Part shown: piece after piece, positions 43,778 through 53,334 of the stretch | How positions within the stretch are numbered: the stretch's first letter is position 1 | Layout of the letters: each line of letters opens with the position of its first letter | Assembly (NCBI GenBank): GCA_934394985.1 | Contig: CAKRRF010000003.1 | Location: 55,593-119,592, forward strand | Reading direction: 5' to 3' | DNA length: 64,000 nt | From: an uncultured Marvinbryantia sp. | GTDB lineage: Bacteria > Bacillota > Clostridia > Lachnospirales > Lachnospiraceae | The notes under the pieces: generated by a model | Told to the model about the DNA's origin: nothing | Databases searched by the model: none | Seen by the model: only the letters and a program-made list of their open reading frames with translations | Position numbers and translations under genes: made by a program

Positions 43778-44425
43778 TCAATCTCTGGACTCTATCACCA
43801 ACAGCATTCCTGATGTCAGACAGATTCTGGCTTCTTCTTCCACAATCTCATTGCTGATCCCCAGTGCCGAACCAGCCTCCATAGTATAGTCATGAAGCGG
43901 ATAATAAAATCCCTTCAGTGTAATTCCGGATACCGCCCCGCCAAAAGGCAGAATAGAAACATAGGTTCCATACTGTTCTTCCTTACGAATTCTCAGTTCC
44001 TGCCGTATCATACGGATACGGTTATGCGCATCTACAAGGCAGCAGGGCACCCCCGCCTTCAATGGCAGTGTCAGATTGGAAATGCTCCCCAGTACATGAT
44101 CCATTCTTGTTCCGGTTGCTCCCAGAATAAGAATCTCACTGCTGTTTCTCTTCAATGCCAGGCTCATGGCATTTTCCATATCTGTCTGATCCTTTTCCGG
44201 TTGATAGACATGTACCGGAATCTCCAGCCCGTCAAAATATTTCTTTACTCCCGGATCTACGGAATCAAAATCACCCAGAATTTCATCTGGTCTGATACCT
44301 GCCCGCAGACAGAATTCCATTCCTTTATCCACTGCAATAATATAATCTGCTTTCTCTTTCTGCAAAAAAGGAAGGGCAAAATCATCCTCGATATTGCCCC
44401 CGTTTATGATCAGTGTTTTTCTCAT
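43778..44425 (-). CDS. thiN: Thiamine pyrophosphokinase
   Basis: 215 residues. Converts thiamine to thiamine diphosphate with ATP. Family features: AVDKGMEFCLRAGIRPDEILGDFDSVD near 31-57, KDQTDMENAM near 78, and GATGTRMDHVLGSI near 102-115. AAAGGTAA precedes the ATG. It is the last gene of the murE-to-thiN operon, four bases after rpe. Confidence 0.92.
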   Translation of the reverse strand: MRKTLIINGGNIEDDFALPFLQKEKADYIIAVDKGMEFCLRAGIRPDEILGDFDSVDPGVKKYFDGLEIPVHVYQPEKDQTDMENAMSLALKRNSSEILILGATGTRMDHVLGSISNLTLPLKAGVPCCLVDAHNRIRMIRQELRIRKEEQYGTYVSILPFGGAVSGITLKGFYYPLHDYTMEAGSALGISNEIVEEEARICLTSGMLLVIESRD

Positions 44426-44429
44426 GTTC

Positions 44430-45101
44430 TTACCTTTCGGCTCCTTCTTCCTGATCCATGATCTTCTTTAATTCCAGAACATTGTCTGTTATATTTCCTT
44501 TAAAAACTGCGGATCCGGCTACTATGACATTTGCTCCTGCTTTTCGTACTTTCGGCAGTGTCTGTGCATTGATTCCGCCATCCACCTGAATATCTGTATG
44601 CAGTCCTGCTGCATCAATTCGATTTTTAAGCTCCCGAATCTTTCTGCAGGAGCTTTCTATAAACTTTTGACCGCCAAATCCCGGATTCACTGTCATAATC
44701 AGAATCATATCTGCTTTATCCAGTACATAATCCAGTGTGCTCAGTGACGTAGCCGGGTTCAATGCCACACCGGCTTTTTTCCCTTTCTGATGAATCTGAC
44801 TGAGCACTCGATCCAGATGACGACAGCTTTCTGCATGAACGGTAATGAGATCCGCCCCGCAATCTGCAAATTCATCCACATAACGTTCCGGATTTTCAAT
44901 CATCAGATGCACATCCAGTATCCTGTCTGTTGCTTTACGCACCGACTGCAATACCGGCATACCAAAAGAAATACTTGGCACAAACAGACCATCCATCACG
45001 TCAAAGTGCAAATACTCTGCCCCTGCTCTGTCCACCTCGCGGATCTGTTCCCCCAGTCTGGTGAAATCTGCCGCCAGAATAGACGGTGATAAAATATTCA
45101 T
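44430..45101 (-). CDS. rpe: Ribulose-phosphate 3-epimerase
   Basis: 223 residues, TIM barrel. Interconverts ribulose 5-phosphate and xylulose 5-phosphate. Motifs: SILAADFTRLGEQI near 7-20, HFDVMDGLFVPSISFG near 33-48, HLMIENPERY near 66, VNPGFGGQKFI near 139 and DGGINAQT near 174. GAGGAGAT precedes the ATG. It starts one base after the rsgA stop. Confidence 0.95.
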   Translation of the reverse strand: MNILSPSILAADFTRLGEQIREVDRAGAEYLHFDVMDGLFVPSISFGMPVLQSVRKATDRILDVHLMIENPERYVDEFADCGADLITVHAESCRHLDRVLSQIHQKGKKAGVALNPATSLSTLDYVLDKADMILIMTVNPGFGGQKFIESSCRKIRELKNRIDAAGLHTDIQVDGGINAQTLPKVRKAGANVIVAGSAVFKGNITDNVLELKKIMDQEEGAER

Positions 45102-45102
45102 G

Positions 45103-45981
45103 TCAATATCTCCTCTTCTCTTTCAGTTCTGTATACATTTCCAGGTAATTCTGATAGCGCTCCCTGCTGATTTTTCCTGCTTCCAGAGCTTCTTTCACTG
45201 CACAGCCCGGCTCATGAGTATGCGTACAGCCCTGGAATCTGCACTGCCCCTCATAACTGGTAAATTCACAGAAACAGTTTTTCAATTCTTCTTTCTCCAT
45301 GTCCCATACCGCCAGAGAACTAAATCCCGGTGTGTCACAGATAAATGTATGGACTCCAACCGGAAGAATCTCAGAATGCCTTGTAGTGTGTTTTCCTCTG
45401 TCGATCTTGCGGCTGATCTCTCCTGTCTCCATCTGCGCTTCCGGTGCCAGCAGATTCACCATAGAAGATTTTCCCACACCGGAAGGACCTGCCACTGCCG
45501 TAGTCTTCCCTTCCAGCATCTTCCTTACCTCTTCGATACCCTCTCCTGTTCTGGCACAGGTGAACAAGATCCGACAACCACTCTTTTCATAGATATGAAA
45601 CAGGTGATCCTTTCCCTCTTCTTCGATACAATCCAGCTTATTAAAACACAGCAGCGCAGGCACACCCTGTTTCTCCATCGATACCAGAAAACGATCCAGC
45701 AGATTCAGATTCGGCTTTGGACTGGCCGCTGCAAAAATAACCAGAACCTGATCGATATTGGCCACTGCCGGGCGAATCAAAGTATTCTTTCTTGGGAGAA
45801 TCTCATCTACATTTCCGATTTTCTTTTCTTCATCTGTAACAGATATCTCTACGTTATCGCCCACCAGTGGTTTCATCTTTTCCTTACGGAAAATTCCCTT
45901 TGCCTTACATTCATAAAGCCCGGATTTCTCTGTCTGCACATAATAAAATCCGGCAATTCCTTTTACTATTTTTCCCTGCAT
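45103..45981 (-). CDS. rsgA: Small ribosomal subunit biogenesis GTPase RsgA
   Basis: 292 residues. Late 30S maturation GTPase. N-terminal OB fold, then a circularly permuted GTPase: G4 NKLD near 116, G1 GPSGVGKSSMVN near 164-175, G3 DTPGF near 213. The C-terminal zinc site is C-x5-C-x-H-x5-C in CRFQGCTHTHEPGC near 248-261. It lies three bases after pnkB-type kinase gene pknB. Confidence 0.95.
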   Translation of the reverse strand: MQGKIVKGIAGFYYVQTEKSGLYECKAKGIFRKEKMKPLVGDNVEISVTDEEKKIGNVDEILPRKNTLIRPAVANIDQVLVIFAAASPKPNLNLLDRFLVSMEKQGVPALLCFNKLDCIEEEGKDHLFHIYEKSGCRILFTCARTGEGIEEVRKMLEGKTTAVAGPSGVGKSSMVNLLAPEAQMETGEISRKIDRGKHTTRHSEILPVGVHTFICDTPGFSSLAVWDMEKEELKNCFCEFTSYEGQCRFQGCTHTHEPGCAVKEALEAGKISRERYQNYLEMYTELKEKRRY

Positions 45982-45984
45982 GTG

Positions 45985-47937
45985 TTAATTTACCTGACTG
46001 AATGGAATATTGTCATAAGTTACCAGTAATTCATAGTCCCCTGACGCATCATCGTACACATACAGATAAACACGTCCGGTATTCACATTCGGTGCTCCCT
46101 GCACATACAGATCATATGGGAATGTGATTGCAGTTCCTTCAGATAACACGGTCTGGCTTCCATTCTGCTCCAGTACCAGTCGTACCGCTTCTCCATTATA
46201 ATTGGACGGTGTCTCCAACTGTGCGTTGCACATCCAGGTACCGCCGGAAGCTGAACCGTCATCCGGGCCACTGCTGACAATCAGAATCACCGTACTTCCC
46301 GGTGTTGCATTCCCCGTCATACTCTGGCTGATTACTGTACCGGCTGCTACCGTATCGCTGGCATCATCCTGTCTGGATACATAAAAGCCTGCCTGCATCA
46401 GTGTATCATACGCAGTATCATAATCCTTTCCTGTCACATTCGGTACTGTAGTGCTTCCACTTTCAATCTGAATCGGTGATTCTGTCTCTGTCTCCGTCAC
46501 GGTAGCAGTACTCTCTGTCTGTGCCTCAGTTGTAACTGCATCTGTCGCAGTCTGATCCTGAGAAACTGTTCCGCTTCCGCCATCCTGCTGCACCTGTCCG
46601 GAAGTAGTGTCACTGCTGCTTCCCGTTGTATTTGCTCCTGCCTGAACTTCTGTACTCTCTGTTGTCTTTTGTGTAAACAGCCCAGGAAGACTGAATTTAA
46701 AAATACCCAGTGCATTGGCAATCAGGCCAAGAAAGATTGCTGCAATTAAAACAGCAATAATCACACTGCCTACTGTCATGATTTTTTCCAGCTTTGGATT
46801 CAATATACCTTTCTCATCCTCCTCATCATACTGATAATTTCTGTTCCCGTCAAAACCCTCGCCCTGATAATCATATCCACGGCCACCATACATCCTGGAA
46901 TCTACTCCGTAGGTATATGGATCATATCCGGACTGATACTCCTGACCGAAGTCTTCCGGTCCTGCCGCACCGTTTTCTGCCGGATTTACCGGATGGAAAA
47001 TATTTTCCTGTGATGCTCTTGCACTGTTATAGCCATCTTTGATCGCTCCCAGCTCTTCTTTTGAGATCACTACGGTTCTTCCGCCTGCATTGCTGGCAAT
47101 CTGTACGAAATCTCCGTCCGGATTCACCAGTGATTCCTTCAGATCCCGAATCAGTTCCGTCATGTTGGCATAACGACGGTCCGGACTCTTCTGTGTACAT
47201 TTATAAATAATCTGCACCGTACTCCTTGGCAGATCTGCCACATATACTTCCGGTGACTTCATCTCCTCCTGCAGATGCTTGATGGCGATGGCCACCGTAG
47301 ACTCCCCGTCAAACGGTACATGACCAGTGAGCATCTCATATAACGTAATCCCCAGTGAATAAATATCACTTTTGGCGTCACTGTATCCGCCTCTTGCCTG
47401 CTCCGGAGAACTGTAGTGCACAGATCCCATAACAGCAGTGCTGATGGTATTATTCGTAGCTGCCCTCGCAATTCCGAAATCTGTAACTTTAACCTTTCCG
47501 TCTGTGGAAATGATGATATTCTGGGGCTTCACATCCCTGTGAATAATACCACTGTTATGTGCCGCTTCCAGCCCCTGCGATACCTGTATGGCAATGCTGG
47601 TTGCCTCCCGTACCGCCAGGCGGCCTTTCTTGGCAATATACTCTTTCAGGGTAATTCCTTCCACAAGTTCCATTACAATAAAATAAACGCCCTGTTCTTC
47701 CCCGACATCATAAATATTTACAATATTGGGATGAGCCAGTCCTGCCGCAGCCTGAGCTTCTGCCCGAAACTTTGTAATAAAAGCCTTATCATCGCGGAAT
47801 TCTGCTTTCAGTACCTTTACAGCCACAAACCGGTTCAGCTTATGGTCTTTTGCCTTATATACATCCGCCATACCACCGGTGCCGATTTTTCCGACTATCT
47901 CGTATCGTCCCTGTATAAACATGCCTTCCTTCAACAT
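45985..47937 (-). CDS. pknB: Serine/threonine protein kinase with one PASTA domain
   Basis: 650 residues. Cytosolic kinase domain (1-270): GTGGMADVYKAK, VAVKVLK, HRDVKPQN and DFGIARA followed by a Thr-rich activation loop. A Tyr/Gly-rich linker follows, one membrane segment (about 385-410), a Ser/Thr-rich spacer, then a single PASTA domain (VPNVTGKDYDTAYDTLMQAGF...VSSGP) and a C-terminal beta-rich domain. PrkC has three PASTA repeats, so this is short. It senses muropeptide or lipid II and tunes wall synthesis and division. The ATG shares a base with the PP2C stop (TAATG), giving coupled kinase and phosphatase. Confidence 0.93.
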   Translation of the reverse strand: MLKEGMFIQGRYEIVGKIGTGGMADVYKAKDHKLNRFVAVKVLKAEFRDDKAFITKFRAEAQAAAGLAHPNIVNIYDVGEEQGVYFIVMELVEGITLKEYIAKKGRLAVREATSIAIQVSQGLEAAHNSGIIHRDVKPQNIIISTDGKVKVTDFGIARAATNNTISTAVMGSVHYSSPEQARGGYSDAKSDIYSLGITLYEMLTGHVPFDGESTVAIAIKHLQEEMKSPEVYVADLPRSTVQIIYKCTQKSPDRRYANMTELIRDLKESLVNPDGDFVQIASNAGGRTVVISKEELGAIKDGYNSARASQENIFHPVNPAENGAAGPEDFGQEYQSGYDPYTYGVDSRMYGGRGYDYQGEGFDGNRNYQYDEEDEKGILNPKLEKIMTVGSVIIAVLIAAIFLGLIANALGIFKFSLPGLFTQKTTESTEVQAGANTTGSSSDTTSGQVQQDGGSGTVSQDQTATDAVTTEAQTESTATVTETETESPIQIESGSTTVPNVTGKDYDTAYDTLMQAGFYVSRQDDASDTVAAGTVISQSMTGNATPGSTVILIVSSGPDDGSASGGTWMCNAQLETPSNYNGEAVRLVLEQNGSQTVLSEGTAITFPYDLYVQGAPNVNTGRVYLYVYDDASGDYELLVTYDNIPFSQVN

Positions 47938-48674
47938 TATTTCACCTCATTACTTTTCCTGCTAATCAGTAGAACTGTAATGTTGTCTCTTCCACCATTA
48001 CGGTTTGCTGTCTCAACAAGCAATTCAGCAGCCTTCTGCAGGTTTTTTTCCGTCTTTATAATCTGTTGAATCTGCTCGTCGCTGACCATATTGGTTAGTC
48101 CGTCAGAGCATAATAAAATAACATCCCTGTTTCCGATTTTTTCCTCAAAGCAGTCTACTGCCACTGTTTCTTTCACACCGACTGCTCTGGTAATAATATT
48201 TTTATTCGGATGGTTCTTGCCTTCCTCTCTGGTAAGCTTGCCCATCCGTACCATTTCCTCTACCAGTGAGTGATCATGGGTAATCTGTCTGATTTTATTC
48301 CCAATCACATAAAGACGACTGTCTCCCACATTGGTGATGTAGAGTATGTCTTTTATAAGGGTTGCCGCTACCATTGTCGTTCCCATTCCACGGCAGCCTT
48401 CTTTTGTCATAGCTTCCTGATATACGCAGTCATTCGCATGCTCTGTCGCATATCTGAGTACCTTTACCGGGTTGCGTTCTTTACTTTTCCGAATGTTTTC
48501 CAGAAGTACTTCCACTGCATAACTGGATGCCCTCTCTCCGGCATTATGTCCGCCCATTCCATCCGCAACCACAAAAAGATTCGGGAGTTTGCCAATCGGC
48601 CTTTCTGATACGAATACATAATCCTCATTCCTTTTTCGTATCCGGCCGGTATCCGTCAAACTGTAACTCTTCAT
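47937..48674 (-). CDS. PP2C-family serine/threonine phosphatase
   Basis: 245 residues. Metal-dependent phosphatase that reverses the neighbouring kinase. Motifs: RKRNEDYVFV near 12, VADGMGGHNAGERAS near 36-50, GMGTTMVAA near 96, NVGDSRLYV near 115, TRAVG, LLCSDGLTNMVSD near 193 and GGRDNITVLLI near 230. AAGGAGAGG precedes the ATG. Known as PrpC or Stp in other species. It lies 15 bases after rlmN. Confidence 0.94.
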   Translation of the reverse strand: MKSYSLTDTGRIRKRNEDYVFVSERPIGKLPNLFVVADGMGGHNAGERASSYAVEVLLENIRKSKERNPVKVLRYATEHANDCVYQEAMTKEGCRGMGTTMVAATLIKDILYITNVGDSRLYVIGNKIRQITHDHSLVEEMVRMGKLTREEGKNHPNKNIITRAVGVKETVAVDCFEEKIGNRDVILLCSDGLTNMVSDEQIQQIIKTEKNLQKAAELLVETANRNGGRDNITVLLISRKSNEVK

Positions 48675-48689
48675 GTACCTTCCTCTCCT

Positions 48690-49736
48690 TCAGGCTTTCC
48701 TTTCACCCTCTATGTAGCTCTTTCTCAACTGTCCACATGCGCCGCCTATATCACGACCCATTTCCCTTCTAATTGTAGCATTAATTCCGCATTTTTCAAG
48801 TTTCGTTTTAAAGTTCGCCACTACCCTGGCATTTGACTGTACGTAACTTCTTTCTTTGATCGGATTAACCGGAATAAGATTCACGTGACAGTTCAGTCCT
48901 TCCAGCAGCTGTGCAAGCTGCTGGACATCTCTGTCCGTATCATTCACACCACCCACCAGACTATATTCAAAAGTCAGTCTGCGGCCTGTCTGTTCATAAT
49001 AATGACGGCAGGCTTCCAGTACCTCGCTGAGTTCATATTTATATGCTATCGGCATCAATTCTTTTCTTTTTTCCTGAGTTGCCGCATGCAGGGAAAGTGC
49101 CAGTGTAATCTGCAGTTTTTCTTTTGCCAGATGATAAATCTCCGGTACAATGCCGCAGGTAGATATGGTAATGTTTCTCTGACTGATATTCAGTCCATGC
49201 TCATCACTGAGCATATGGATAAATTTCACTACATTTTCATAGTTATCCAGCGGTTCTCCTGTTCCCATCAGAACCAGATTGGAAACCCTTTCTCCACTGT
49301 ATTTCTGAATCTGATAGACCTGATCCAGTATTTCTCCAGTCAGAAGATTTCTGGTCAGTCCGCCTAAAGTAGATGCGCAGAAACGGCATCCCATACGACA
49401 TCCCACCTGAGATGATACGCAGACAGAATTTCCGTGCTTATATTTCATTAACACACTTTCTATCACGTTTCCATCCTGCAGACGAAACAGGTATTTCTGA
49501 GTTCCATCGATTCCGGATGTAAACACATCAATGATCTGCAGACTGCTGAACTCATATTCTTCTTTCAGCCTTTCCTTCAGCTTTACCGGAATGTTTCCCA
49601 TCTCATCCGGTGTACTGACCAGTTTTTCGTGCATCCACTGATAGATCTGTTTGCCACGGAATGCTTTTTCTCCCATAACAGCCATCTCATCCAGCACTTC
49701 CTGATAACTCAGTGATTTCAGATCTTTTTTTTCCAT
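48690..49736 (-). CDS. rlmN: 23S rRNA/tRNA adenine-C2 methyltransferase RlmN
   Basis: 348 residues. Radical SAM enzyme that makes 2-methyladenosine at 23S A2503 and tRNA A37. The iron-sulfur motif is CRMGCRFCAS near 113-122. The two catalytic cysteines are expected at VSSQVGC-type and C-terminal GACGQL positions, and the latter is visible near 336. MGTGEPLDNY near 157-166 is the SAM-binding GEP region. TAGGAA precedes the ATG. Confidence 0.95.
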   Translation of the reverse strand: MEKKDLKSLSYQEVLDEMAVMGEKAFRGKQIYQWMHEKLVSTPDEMGNIPVKLKERLKEEYEFSSLQIIDVFTSGIDGTQKYLFRLQDGNVIESVLMKYKHGNSVCVSSQVGCRMGCRFCASTLGGLTRNLLTGEILDQVYQIQKYSGERVSNLVLMGTGEPLDNYENVVKFIHMLSDEHGLNISQRNITISTCGIVPEIYHLAKEKLQITLALSLHAATQEKRKELMPIAYKYELSEVLEACRHYYEQTGRRLTFEYSLVGGVNDTDRDVQQLAQLLEGLNCHVNLIPVNPIKERSYVQSNARVVANFKTKLEKCGINATIRREMGRDIGGACGQLRKSYIEGERKA

Positions 49737-49746
49737 TTTCTTATTC

Positions 49747-51102
49747 CTATCTTATTCTCTTAAATCTGGCAATAAAGAATCCGTCAGAGCTGTGCACTCC
49801 CGGAAGGAGCTGCAAATATCCGGCTTTTGTCGTCTTGCTGCGCAGTTCTTCACAGATATACGGATCTATGGAATCCAGCTGAAACGGATAATTTTCCAAA
49901 AACCATTTTACATTATACTGATTTTCATCCGCTCCAATCGTACAGGTACTGTACACCAGGGTTCCTCCTACTTTTACATAAGACCATACGGTATCCAGGA
50001 TCTTACGCTGGATCTTCACCAGTTCCTGCTGCTTTGCCTCTGTCATCTTATAACGGATATCCGGCTTTCTTCCCATTACACCAAGCCCTGAGCACGGAAG
50101 GTCTGCCAGCAGAATATCTGCTTTTTCTACTGATTTCTCATCAAACACAGTGGCATCCTGCTTCACAGCTTCCATATTGATGCGCTTGGTTCGCTCCAGA
50201 TTTTCCTGCATCAGCTCCACCTTATAATCTGTCAGATCTCTGGCTTCCACATAACCGCTTCCCGCCAGCTTATCTGACAAATGCAGGCTTTTTCCACCCG
50301 GTGCTGCACAGACATCTATACAGTAATCTCCCCACTTCGGAGCGGCAATTTCTGCCACCAGCATGGAGCTGACATCCTGTACCTGAAACAGTCCGTCTTT
50401 GAATGCATGAATTGCCTGAAGATAATTGTAATCTGATATTTCCAGGGCATAATCCAGATACGGCACTTCCTTTACCGTAATATCCTGATTCTTCAGACTT
50501 TGTATAATTTCTTCTTTTGTTGCTTTACTTAAATTGCATCGGATACAGGTAGGACTTTCTTTTCGCATACACTGACACATGGTTTCCACAGTCTGTATAT
50601 CGAACTGTGACAGCCATTTTTTCAGAATCCATTCTGGCATGGAATACACCACTGACAGGTATTTTCTCGGTGTTTTCTCTCTGTCTGGATATATTACCTG
50701 ATCCATCTTTCTTGCCACGTTGCGCAATACTCCGTTGACAAAATTTTTCAGGGTATAAAAACCCTTTTTCTGAGCCAGTTTGACTGCCTCATTACAAACT
50801 GCAGAGTCAGGCACACTGTCCATATACTTTAACTGGTACACAGACATCCTTAACAGATTTCGAATAAAAGGTTTCATATCTTTTACTTTTACCGAAGAAA
50901 ACTGTTCCAGAATATAATCCAGCTCAATGAGATTTTCCATGGTGCCTTCCGCTACTCTGGAAATGAATGCACGATCCCTTTTTTCCAGATACTGGTATTT
51001 TTCCAGTGTCTCTCTTATCACAACGTGACTGTATCGTTCTTCTTCTGTAATTTCCCACAGAATTCCAAGAATGATTTCTCTGGTATTAACTGGTTTAGTC
51101 AC
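49747..51102 (-). CDS. rsmB: 16S rRNA m5C967 methyltransferase RsmB
   Basis: 451 residues. N-terminal NusB-like RNA-binding domain (1-150), then a Rossmann methyltransferase: SAM loop DVCAAPGGKSLHL near 262, motif IV DLPCSGLGVMGRKPDI with its cysteine near 327, and the catalytic cysteine in VYSTCTI near 385. The start is a GTG at 51102, with AAGGAGG seven bases before it. It overlaps the zinc protease stop by eight bases. Confidence 0.93.
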   Translation of the reverse strand: MTKPVNTREIILGILWEITEEERYSHVVIRETLEKYQYLEKRDRAFISRVAEGTMENLIELDYILEQFSSVKVKDMKPFIRNLLRMSVYQLKYMDSVPDSAVCNEAVKLAQKKGFYTLKNFVNGVLRNVARKMDQVIYPDREKTPRKYLSVVYSMPEWILKKWLSQFDIQTVETMCQCMRKESPTCIRCNLSKATKEEIIQSLKNQDITVKEVPYLDYALEISDYNYLQAIHAFKDGLFQVQDVSSMLVAEIAAPKWGDYCIDVCAAPGGKSLHLSDKLAGSGYVEARDLTDYKVELMQENLERTKRINMEAVKQDATVFDEKSVEKADILLADLPCSGLGVMGRKPDIRYKMTEAKQQELVKIQRKILDTVWSYVKVGGTLVYSTCTIGADENQYNVKWFLENYPFQLDSIDPYICEELRSKTTKAGYLQLLPGVHSSDGFFIARFKRIR

Positions 51103-51820
51103 GATCGTTCCTCCTTGCGATTAATATCAGTCTCAACAGCTGCAGCAGTGAGCTTGCCAGTGCTGCCACATAGGTCATTGCCGCTGCACGAAGTACTTTT
51201 CTTGCTCCGTCCATCTCTGTACTTCCAAGAATTCCACCCTGTTCCAGAATCTCCAATGCTCTGGAAGATGCGTTAAATTCTACCGGAAGGGTAACTAACT
51301 GAAACAGCACAGCCAGACAAAATAAAACAATTCCTGCCATCAACAGTGGACGCATGGAAAAAATCAGTCCTGCAAAGAAAATCGGCCAGGAAAGCTGAGA
51401 TCCCAGATTCGCTGCCGGTACCAGTGTACTGCGAAGTACCAGCGGTCCATACTGCTTCTGATCCTGTACGGCGTGTCCACATTCGTGAGCCGCCACACAT
51501 ACTGCTGCCACAGAGGTACTTCCATAGGTACTGTCTGACAAGCGAAGTACTTTATCCCGCGGATCATAGTGATCCGTCAGTTTACCGGAAACATGCTCGA
51601 TACGCACATCATAAATGCCCGCCATGTGAAGCACTTTTTCCGCTGCCTGTGCGCCGGTCAGTCCTGCCATGCATCTGACTCTGTTATATTTTGCAAACGT
51701 TGCATTCACTCTGGAGGAAGCAATGATCGTCAAAACCAGTCCGATCAGAGCCAGAATCATGGTCGGATCCCAATACATTCTTCCATATCCATAATAAGAA
51801 CCTGCATAACTTAATAACAT
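51095..51820 (-). CDS. Membrane zinc metallopeptidase, YugP family
   Basis: 241 residues with about four hydrophobic segments. Zinc motif HECGH in VAAHECGHAVQDQ near 111-123. The substrate is unknown; YugP-type proteases are widespread in Firmicutes. ATG 51820 (MLLSYAG) is preferred because GGAG stands eight bases ahead; a GTG at 51829 overlaps that site. It lies between fmt and rsmB, its usual place in this operon. Confidence 0.9.
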   Translation of the reverse strand: MLLSYAGSYYGYGRMYWDPTMILALIGLVLTIIASSRVNATFAKYNRVRCMAGLTGAQAAEKVLHMAGIYDVRIEHVSGKLTDHYDPRDKVLRLSDSTYGSTSVAAVCVAAHECGHAVQDQKQYGPLVLRSTLVPAANLGSQLSWPIFFAGLIFSMRPLLMAGIVLFCLAVLFQLVTLPVEFNASSRALEILEQGGILGSTEMDGARKVLRAAAMTYVAALASSLLQLLRLILIARRNDRD

Positions 51821-51851
51821 AATGCTCACTCCTTTTATGATTTTCCTGCTG

Positions 51852-52787
51852 CTATCCTAATTTTGTTCCATTTTCCAGCTGATATCCACGTAAAAATGCA
51901 TCTGCTGTCATTCTCTTTTTTCCTTCCAGCTGTAATTCCAGAATTTCCAGCACACCGTCTCCCGTCTGGACAGCAACATGTTTTTTGTTTTCCAGAATCA
52001 CACTTCCCGGCTGCTCTGCCTGTTCCTTGTCTGGAACAACTGCTGCTTTCCAGATTTTTAAGGTCTTTCCTCCCAGATGCGTATAGGCGCTTGGCCATGG
52101 ATTTAATCCACGCACCAGACGTTCAATCTGTACCGCGCTCTGCATCCAATTGATTTCTCCCATTTTCTTATTCAGCATGGCCGCATACGCCGTTGTACTT
52201 TCCTTGGGCTGCTTCTGTGGCGTGACGGTACCATTTTCCAGCGCTGTCAGTGTCTTAAGCAGAAGCTGTGCGCCTACAACACTTAATTTGTCAAAGAGAC
52301 TTCCCCCTGTTTCCTCAGGATCCAGCACTACCTCTTCTGTCAGAAGCATATCTCCGGTATCCAGTCCCTCATCCATCTGCATGGTGGTTACTCCCGATTT
52401 TTCTTCGCCGTCAATCACCGCCCACTGAATCGGTGCCGCACCTCTGTATTTTGGAAGAAGAGATGCATGTACATTCACACAGCCATATCTTGGCATTTCC
52501 AGAATTGATTTTGGAATCAGCTGTCCAAAAGCTACCACGACAATCACATCCGGTGCATAGCTCTTCAGTTCTTCTACGACTTCCGGTGCACGTACTTTCT
52601 TGGGCTGCAGTACCGGAATTCCAGCCTCTACTGCCACCTCTTTTACCGGAGTAAACTGCATGGCTTTGCCGCGTCCCTTCGGTTTATCCGGCTGTGTTAC
52701 CACTGCTACCACCTCGTGCCCGGATGCGATCAGGGCCTGTAACGTGCCTACTGCAAAATCCGGTGTTCCCATAAAAATTACTCTCAT
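51852..52787 (-). CDS. fmt: Methionyl-tRNA formyltransferase
   Basis: 311 residues. Formylates initiator Met-tRNA. Formyl-THF site FMGTPDFAVGTL near 5-16, the catalytic segment VNVHASLLPKYRGAAPIQWAV near 104-124 with N, H and D residues, and GLDTGDML near 143. The C-terminal domain binds tRNA. AAAGGAGAGG precedes the ATG. Functionally paired with def just upstream. Confidence 0.95.
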   Translation of the reverse strand: MRVIFMGTPDFAVGTLQALIASGHEVVAVVTQPDKPKGRGKAMQFTPVKEVAVEAGIPVLQPKKVRAPEVVEELKSYAPDVIVVVAFGQLIPKSILEMPRYGCVNVHASLLPKYRGAAPIQWAVIDGEEKSGVTTMQMDEGLDTGDMLLTEEVVLDPEETGGSLFDKLSVVGAQLLLKTLTALENGTVTPQKQPKESTTAYAAMLNKKMGEINWMQSAVQIERLVRGLNPWPSAYTHLGGKTLKIWKAAVVPDKEQAEQPGSVILENKKHVAVQTGDGVLEILELQLEGKKRMTADAFLRGYQLENGTKLG

Positions 52788-52817
52788 CGGATCCTCTCCT
52801 TTCTGTTTCCTGACAGA

Positions 52818-53300
52818 CTACTCTTCTTCATTCTGGTAAAGTTCCTCATTGTCATAAATCTCACCTTCTACCAGCGAAGTATACATAATGCCATCCAGGT
52901 GATCACATTCATGACAGATTGCTCTTGCCAGAAGTTCTTCCCCTTCCAGAACAAATTCGTCCATCTCCTCGTCATATGCACGTACCCGTACATGCATTGG
53001 TCTGGTCACAATTCCACTCTTTCCCGGGAGACTTAAACAGCCTTCATACCCTGTCTGAGAGCCTTCCTTCAGTTCAATCACCGGATTAATCAGAATGTAT
53101 GGACCTTCTCCGATATCAATTACTACAATTCTTTTCAATATTCCAACCTGCGGAGCTGCAAGGCCCACACCATTTTCCGCATACATGGTTTCCAGCATAT
53201 CATCTATCAGTTCACGAATACGTGGTGTTACCTCTTTCACTTCTTTACACTTTTTTTCCAGAACGCTGTCGCCCTGTATTCTGATTTCTCGAATAGCCAT
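52818..53300 (-). CDS. def: Peptide deformylase
   Basis: 160 residues. Removes the formyl group from new proteins. The three signatures are intact: GVGLAAPQVG near 44-53, EGCLSLPG near 88 and the metal site HECDHLDG near 131. ATG 53300 (MAIREIR) follows AGGAGG; the frame runs further to 53381 without support. It acts with Fmt, Map and the ribosome encoded nearby. Confidence 0.95.
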   Translation of the reverse strand: MAIREIRIQGDSVLEKKCKEVKEVTPRIRELIDDMLETMYAENGVGLAAPQVGILKRIVVIDIGEGPYILINPVIELKEGSQTGYEGCLSLPGKSGIVTRPMHVRVRAYDEEMDEFVLEGEELLARAICHECDHLDGIMYTSLVEGEIYDNEELYQNEEE

Positions 53301-53334
53301 TTTTTCCTCCTGTTTTTGTCTTTTGTATAAAATC

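Noticed and set aside
45061..46029. Plus-strand frame of 322 residues
   Set aside because: It lies opposite rsgA, which has intact GTPase and zinc motifs; the plus frame is rich in C, H and F, as expected of a mirror frame.
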